Of a DNA stretch of 64,000 bases, positions 61,425 to 64,000 are shown piece after piece. Below the pieces are notes generated by a model. It was not told where the DNA came from. It made no database searches and saw nothing but the letters and a program-made list of their open reading frames with translations. Source of the stretch: an uncultured Ruminococcus sp. (GTDB lineage: Bacteria > Bacillota > Clostridia > Oscillospirales > Ruminococcaceae); assembly GCA_947629455.1 (NCBI GenBank), contig CANRDT010000007.1, positions 1 through 64,000 on the forward strand, in the 5' to 3' direction. How positions within the stretch are numbered: the first letter of the stretch is position 1; the number at the start of each line of letters is the position of its first letter. The position numbers and the translations under genes were made by a program.

Positions 61425-61739
61425 TCAGGAAAAGTTTTCCTCGTCATCATCATCGAATCCGAACATTTCCTCTATTCTTTTCATAAAGATCTCGCCGATA
61501 CGTTCATATTCGTCATCGTCGTCGATAGACACCATCATTTCCTCGTCGCCCTCAAATTCGGATTTAAGGATAACGACTTCGCCCGAATCCTCCAGCATTT
61601 CGTCTGCATTTTCGTGATAAGGTGTAAGTGCAAAATACTTTTCGCCCTCAAATTCCATAGCGTCGAGCATTTCAAAGACCTGTTCGTTGCCTTCCTCGTC
61701 CTCGAGGGTATAAAGATCGGGTGTATATTCTTCGGACAT
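61425..61739 (-). CDS. DUF1292 (YrzB-like) acidic protein
   Basis: 104 residues, MSEEYTPDLYTLEDEEGNEQ then FEMLDAMEFEGEKYFALTPY, ending in a run of Asp/Glu. This matches the small DUF1292 family common near alaS and yrrK in Firmicutes; function unknown. RBS GAGGAG. Own promoter. Confidence 0.9.
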   Translation of the reverse strand: MSEEYTPDLYTLEDEEGNEQVFEMLDAMEFEGEKYFALTPYHENADEMLEDSGEVVILKSEFEGDEEMMVSIDDDDEYERIGEIFMKRIEEMFGFDDDDEENFS

Positions 61740-61787
61740 ATCGGTCAGCTCCTCTCAAAAATTGTAATTTAACACCGCAACATTATT

Positions 61788-61816
61788 ATTATACTATATC
61801 CCCCGTCAAATGTCAA
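61788..61816 (-). promoter_or_regulatory. Promoter of the DUF1292 gene
   Basis: Minus strand TTGACA (61816-61811), 17-bp spacer, TATAAT (61793-61788); perfect hexamers. It diverges from the promoter at 61875. Confidence 0.9.
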
Positions 61817-61874
61817 GCACATTTTCTGAAAGTTATATTAAATAAAATTTTTCAAAAAAATTTTAAAAAAACTA

Positions 61875-61903
61875 TTGACAATACACAAAAAGTGTGGTAT
61901 AGT
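61875..61903 (+). promoter_or_regulatory. Promoter of the micro-ORF array
   Basis: TTGACA (61875-61880), 17-bp spacer, TATAGT (61898-61903). Confidence 0.85.
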
Positions 61904-61951
61904 ATATTCAAGGAAAGAAACACAGACCAAGCTGACCGGCAGTCGGCTTGT

Positions 61952-62110
61952 ATGGCGGGAGGGATTCCGGCAGCGTACAGGCGGCAATGGCAGAATGTGG
62001 GAGCTGATTTCTTATCCGGGGTGTCACAGACAGCGGCGGACGAACGCCGGGCGGTTTCAATCGGTACAGTCAATTTCAGCAAGAGCCGCAGCGCCGACGC
62101 GATAGTCTAA
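61952..62110 (+). CDS. Possible 52-residue leader peptide of the array
   Basis: First and longest frame of the transcript, MAGGIPAAYRRQWQNVGADF to SKSRSADAIV. There is no good Shine-Dalgarno before its ATG, and the region could instead be structured RNA. No homologue is recognised. Its stop is 24 nt before the next module's ATG. Confidence 0.3.
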   Translation: MAGGIPAAYRRQWQNVGADFLSGVSQTAADERRAVSIGTVNFSKSRSADAIV

Positions 62111-62134
62111 TCCGATACGAAAGGAGCGAGTCCC

Positions 62135-62191
62135 ATGGACAGTTCACAGATCGGGCAGAGCATCCCAGGACTCGGAAGATCCGATTTTTAA
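62135..62191 (+). CDS. Array micro-ORF (18 codons)
   Basis: AAGGAG 8 nt upstream of ATG; peptide MDSSQIGQSIPGLGRSDF. Good initiation signal, no recognised function. Confidence 0.35.
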   Translation: MDSSQIGQSIPGLGRSDF

Positions 62192-62234
62192 GAGTAACAA
62201 CTCAGGTGTAAAGACTGATAAACTCATACCGGAT

Positions 62235-62312
62235 ATGGTTCATATAGTGGATCTGAGAGTCCTGCGACCGATCAACCAATACGTTTTTGAAATCAGGAGC
62301 TCTGTCGGTTAA
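62235..62312 (+). CDS. Array micro-ORF (25 codons)
   Basis: Starts MVHIVDLRVLRPINQYVFEI; weak ribosome binding site. A GAGTCC copy lies inside it. Confidence 0.2.
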   Translation: MVHIVDLRVLRPINQYVFEIRSSVG

Positions 62313-62354
62313 AACAGAATATTTTTCAGAATATATAGCGAAGGGGTTTTTAAT

Positions 62355-62387
62355 ATGATGGGCTATATGAGGTTTCTGAATAAATAA
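62355..62387 (+). CDS. Array micro-ORF (10 codons)
   Basis: AAGGGG 8 nt upstream; peptide MMGYMRFLNK. The stop is immediately followed by another ATG (62388). Confidence 0.3.
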   Translation: MMGYMRFLNK

Positions 62388-62405
62388 ATGTCTGGAGTGA
62401 GTCCG

Positions 62406-62456
62406 ATGCACAATTTAATATTTGCGGTATCAGCGAAAGCTCTGCCGCCTGCGTGA
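62406..62456 (+). CDS. Array micro-ORF (16 codons)
   Basis: GGAGTG 7 nt upstream; peptide MHNLIFAVSAKALPPA. An in-frame ATG at 62388 would give a 22-residue form and reuse the module itself as codons. Confidence 0.35.
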   Translation: MHNLIFAVSAKALPPA

Positions 62457-62506
62457 TCTAAGAATTTTTAAATTTCAGGTATACATTTTTTAAGGAGTGA
62501 TGCTCT

Positions 62507-62545
62507 ATGAAAGTACGGAGCATTTTTCACAAGCTATGTATTTAA
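62507..62545 (+). CDS. Array micro-ORF (12 codons)
   Basis: AAGGAG 9 nt upstream; peptide MKVRSIFHKLCI. A second ATG at 62500 opens a different 16-codon frame. Confidence 0.35.
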   Translation: MKVRSIFHKLCI

Positions 62546-62546
62546 A

Positions 62547-62582
62547 ATGACAGGGGTGAGTCCAAAGGTTTATTTAGCTTGA
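62547..62582 (+). CDS. Array micro-ORF (11 codons)
   Basis: MTGVSPKVYLA, translated through a GGGGTGAGTCC module; the parallel frame at 62388 begins MSGVSP. No good ribosome binding site. Confidence 0.2.
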   Translation: MTGVSPKVYLA

Positions 62583-62661
62583 TTTTCGATGTGAGCAGCA
62601 AATGTCGGCGATTCGTGTTCCGACAGTTTACTGCAAAGGTTTCTTACGGGAGTGTTGCTTT

Positions 62662-62697
62662 ATGAGGATATTAAAAGCGAGGTATGCAAATATCTGA
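62662..62697 (+). CDS. Array micro-ORF (11 codons)
   Basis: GGGAG 9 nt upstream; peptide MRILKARYANI. Further ATGs behind SD-like modules open 2- or 3-codon frames at 62768, 62834, 62860, 62905 and 62979. Confidence 0.3.
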   Translation: MRILKARYANI

Positions 62698-63016
62698 ACG
62701 ATTGGAGTGAGTCCGCCTGAAACTTTAGCCTGAATTTGATCAATTTATCAGAAAGGTAACAGATCCGATGGTTTAATTAAATTTTTTTCAGAACAGCGGT
62801 TTTTACCGAATATTTTCAGAAAGGTTGAGTCCGATGGGATATTGAGTTTGTTCCCGGTTATGACGGGGTGAGTCCCCGAAATTTACTGAAAGGTTGTAAT
62901 TCCAATGGCTTGATGTAAGCTTTTGATCCGTGCGCACCTGCGGCGGTTTTATATAAATTTAAATTGGAGTGAATCCCGATGTACTGATCTGGTACAAGTT
63001 ATATCTGATATTAATT

Positions 63017-63053
63017 CCCCCGTGTTCCTCTGAACACGGGGTTAGCTTTTTGT
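63017..63053 (+). terminator. Terminator of the micro-ORF array
   Basis: CCCCGTGTTC-CTCT-GAACACGGGG followed by TTAGCTTTTTG. Confidence 0.9.
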
Positions 63054-63094
63054 TTGGGTATACTCTTTTTTTTGGGGATATATCTTCCCTTTTC

Positions 63095-63594
63095 GGGGGA
63101 AACCCTTTTGAAAAAGGGTTATCCCCCGTAACCCCCTTCCTAAAACTTTTGATGATTTTTTTGCGAGAGGTACATTTCTTTCAAAAGTTTTCAAGAAAGT
63201 TAAATTTGTCATTCTATTATACTACTGCACCTCTCGCAAAAAAATGATTAAGGCTTTAAAAAGAAGTTATGAGAACAGCTCTTTCCAAGAAGATTCCTCC
63301 CAAAGAGAGAAAATATACCTCAAAGAAAGAATAATACCACACAAATAGTCCGAAAAACCGTTTTTTATGGTAAATACTTTTTTGAGGGACTTTTTGAGTA
63401 AAGGCTTTTCTCTTAAATCTTCCTCTCTGAGGGCTTCTGACTATTTTTGCAGGCAGCGGATATATCTTTTGCAACTCGGATAATTACTTACATCAGAATT
63501 TTAATTTGCTATCTGCTGCCTGCAAAAATCATTAAAAGTCTTTGGAAAGGAGGTTTGGGGGGAGAACCTTTCTTCAGAAAGGTTTCCCCCCAAG
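63095..63594. repeat. Family T structured repeat, locus 8 (double)
   Basis: Core 63163-63237 (GCGAGAGG/CCTCTCGC, a type seen only here) and core 63449-63523 (GCAGGCAGC/GCTGCCTGC), the latter being locus 3's first core inverted with about one difference. Unlike other double copies it lies between two plus-strand units. Confidence 0.8.
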
Positions 63595-63622
63595 AAAGCA
63601 TCTTACTCACAAAAAATGGTTA

Positions 63623-63651
63623 TTGACAGAAATACAAAAATAAGGTATAAT
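63623..63651 (+). promoter_or_regulatory. Promoter of the secreted-protein gene
   Basis: TTGACA (63623-63628), 17-bp spacer, TATAAT (63646-63651); perfect hexamers. The leader is about 190 nt with a small GGCAA-GTT-TTGCC stem near 63752; no known riboswitch is recognised. Confidence 0.9.
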
Positions 63652-63850
63652 TAATCGAGTAGAAGAAGTTTCGGTCGATATATGTCGCAGGACAAGAAAA
63701 TACTTCTCAGTACAAACACTGATTGTCTGTACTGCATATATTGTGTAAAAGGCAAGTTTTGCCGACTAATGAAAACGCGGCAAACATTGGAGAGAGATCT
63801 GTTTTACAGTATGACTGTAGCAGAAACAACAGAAACAGAAAGGTTGTTTT

Positions 63851-64000
63851 ATGAAAAAAGTCAAGAGGATAATATCCGCCGTTCTGACTGCCGCTTTACT
63901 GGCGCAGACTTCACTTACGGCAGGCGCGGCTGTGCGTTTTCCGATAATAACGGACGACGACGGCAATGTCTCGATCGGTCAGGCGCAGACCGACACCGAC
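63851..64000 (+). CDS. Secreted protein, N-terminus only (runs off window)
   Basis: The first 50 residues start MKKVKRIISAVLTAALLAQT and show a signal peptide with likely cleavage after AGA/AA (about residue 26), then VRFPIITDDDGNVSIGQAQT. It should be exported; the function cannot be judged from this part. AAAGG lies 8 nt upstream of the ATG. Confidence 0.8.
   Translation, partial: MKKVKRIISAVLTAALLAQTSLTAGAAVRFPIITDDDGNVSIGQAQTDTD

Larger units (their letters stand above)
61910..63053 (+). other. 1.15-kb transcript of repeated SD-ATG modules and micro-ORFs
   Basis: Between a promoter (61875-61903) and a terminator (63017-63053) there is no normal gene. Instead about a dozen Shine-Dalgarno/ATG modules recur. 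GG(A/G)GYGAGTCC is seen near 62122, 62393, 62553, 62703 and 62866, GGAGTGAATCC near 62965, and variants such as AAAGGTTGAGTCC near 62820. The ORFs opened have 2-25 codons and unrelated sequences; at several modules no ATG follows. The conservation is thus in the DNA/RNA, not in a peptide. GGA-GUGAG-UCC can also form a 3-bp hairpin. A GAGTCC (62129) and GGACTC (62169) could pair. The 5' part (61910-62110) is G+C-richer, with stem AAGCTGAC/GTCGGCTT. Function unknown. Confidence 0.7.

Noticed and set aside
62860-62895. Hammerhead-like ribozyme (TGAGTCCCCGAAA)
   Set aside because: The CUGANGA core and stems I and III cannot be formed; only a superficial likeness.
63652-63850. Cyclic-di-GMP or other riboswitch in the last gene's leader
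   Set aside because: No conserved aptamer core was found; only one short stem.

Overview
The window reads as chromosome of a low-to-moderate G+C Gram-positive anaerobe of the Clostridia, most likely a Ruminococcus-like member of the Oscillospiraceae. The basis is family content and style: AGGAGG-type ribosome binding sites with frequent TTG/GTG starts, many near-consensus TTGACA-N17-TATAAT promoters, a T-box ahead of hisS, an L10 leader, a Spo0A-type DNA-binding domain, formate-tetrahydrofolate ligase and a GH113-like glycosidase. The genus is inference; no rRNA is present.

Layout. 1-8.6 kb is one end of a mobile element: a MazF/PemK toxin, an IS110 insertion, a DinG/XPD-type helicase, two tiny ORFs and three consecutive large serine recombinase genes, the middle one without a catalytic domain. 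9-11.6 kb is an AT-rich island with a Spo0A-like protein, a catalytically dead tyrosine-recombinase-like gene between direct repeats, and a truncated second Spo0A-like copy. 12-32 kb is mostly housekeeping: rpiB, a zeta-toxin-like kinase, lipoproteins, a D,D-carboxypeptidase, leuB, cardiolipin synthase, hicAB, ilvA-ridA, a ClC channel, a DtxR/MntR regulator, zinc-ribbon membrane proteins and fhs. 31-38.6 kb holds a class B PBP, a MinD-like ATPase and an MgsA homologue (possibly a reduced mre/min cluster), then a T-box-controlled hisS operon ending in aspS. 38.9-43 kb has a permuted papain-like protein, a GH113-like glycosidase and a MATE exporter. 43.9-46.4 kb is a cad-type metal resistance operon with a separate HMA chaperone. 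47.4-48.6 kb is rplJ-rplL with its leader. 49-58.3 kb is a seven-gene minus-strand operon (alaS, hinT, comEC, holA, rnmV, MBOAT, DHHW). 58.8-60.6 kb has cbiB-like and cobA genes, and 61.1-61.7 kb a probable 6S RNA and a DUF1292 gene.

The most unusual content is between genes. (i) A transcription unit at about 61.9-63.05 kb, with promoter and terminator, holds no normal gene but about a dozen Shine-Dalgarno-plus-ATG modules, many sharing GGAGTGAGTCC, each opening an ORF of 2-25 codons. (ii) Eight loci carry a structured repeat (called T here) whose 73-78-nt cores have stems that differ in sequence but stay paired; double copies sit mainly between convergent genes, single copies between co-directional genes. 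(iii) A second family (P) is a chain of hairpins placed five times in the same orientation 39-85 nt upstream of a strong promoter, again with paired-arm changes. (iv) A MITE-like family (A) has GGAAATCAATTTTT terminal inverted repeats. Several enzymes keep intact reading frames but have lost catalytic residues: MgsA, the DHHW/MBOAT pair and the CbiB-like protein.
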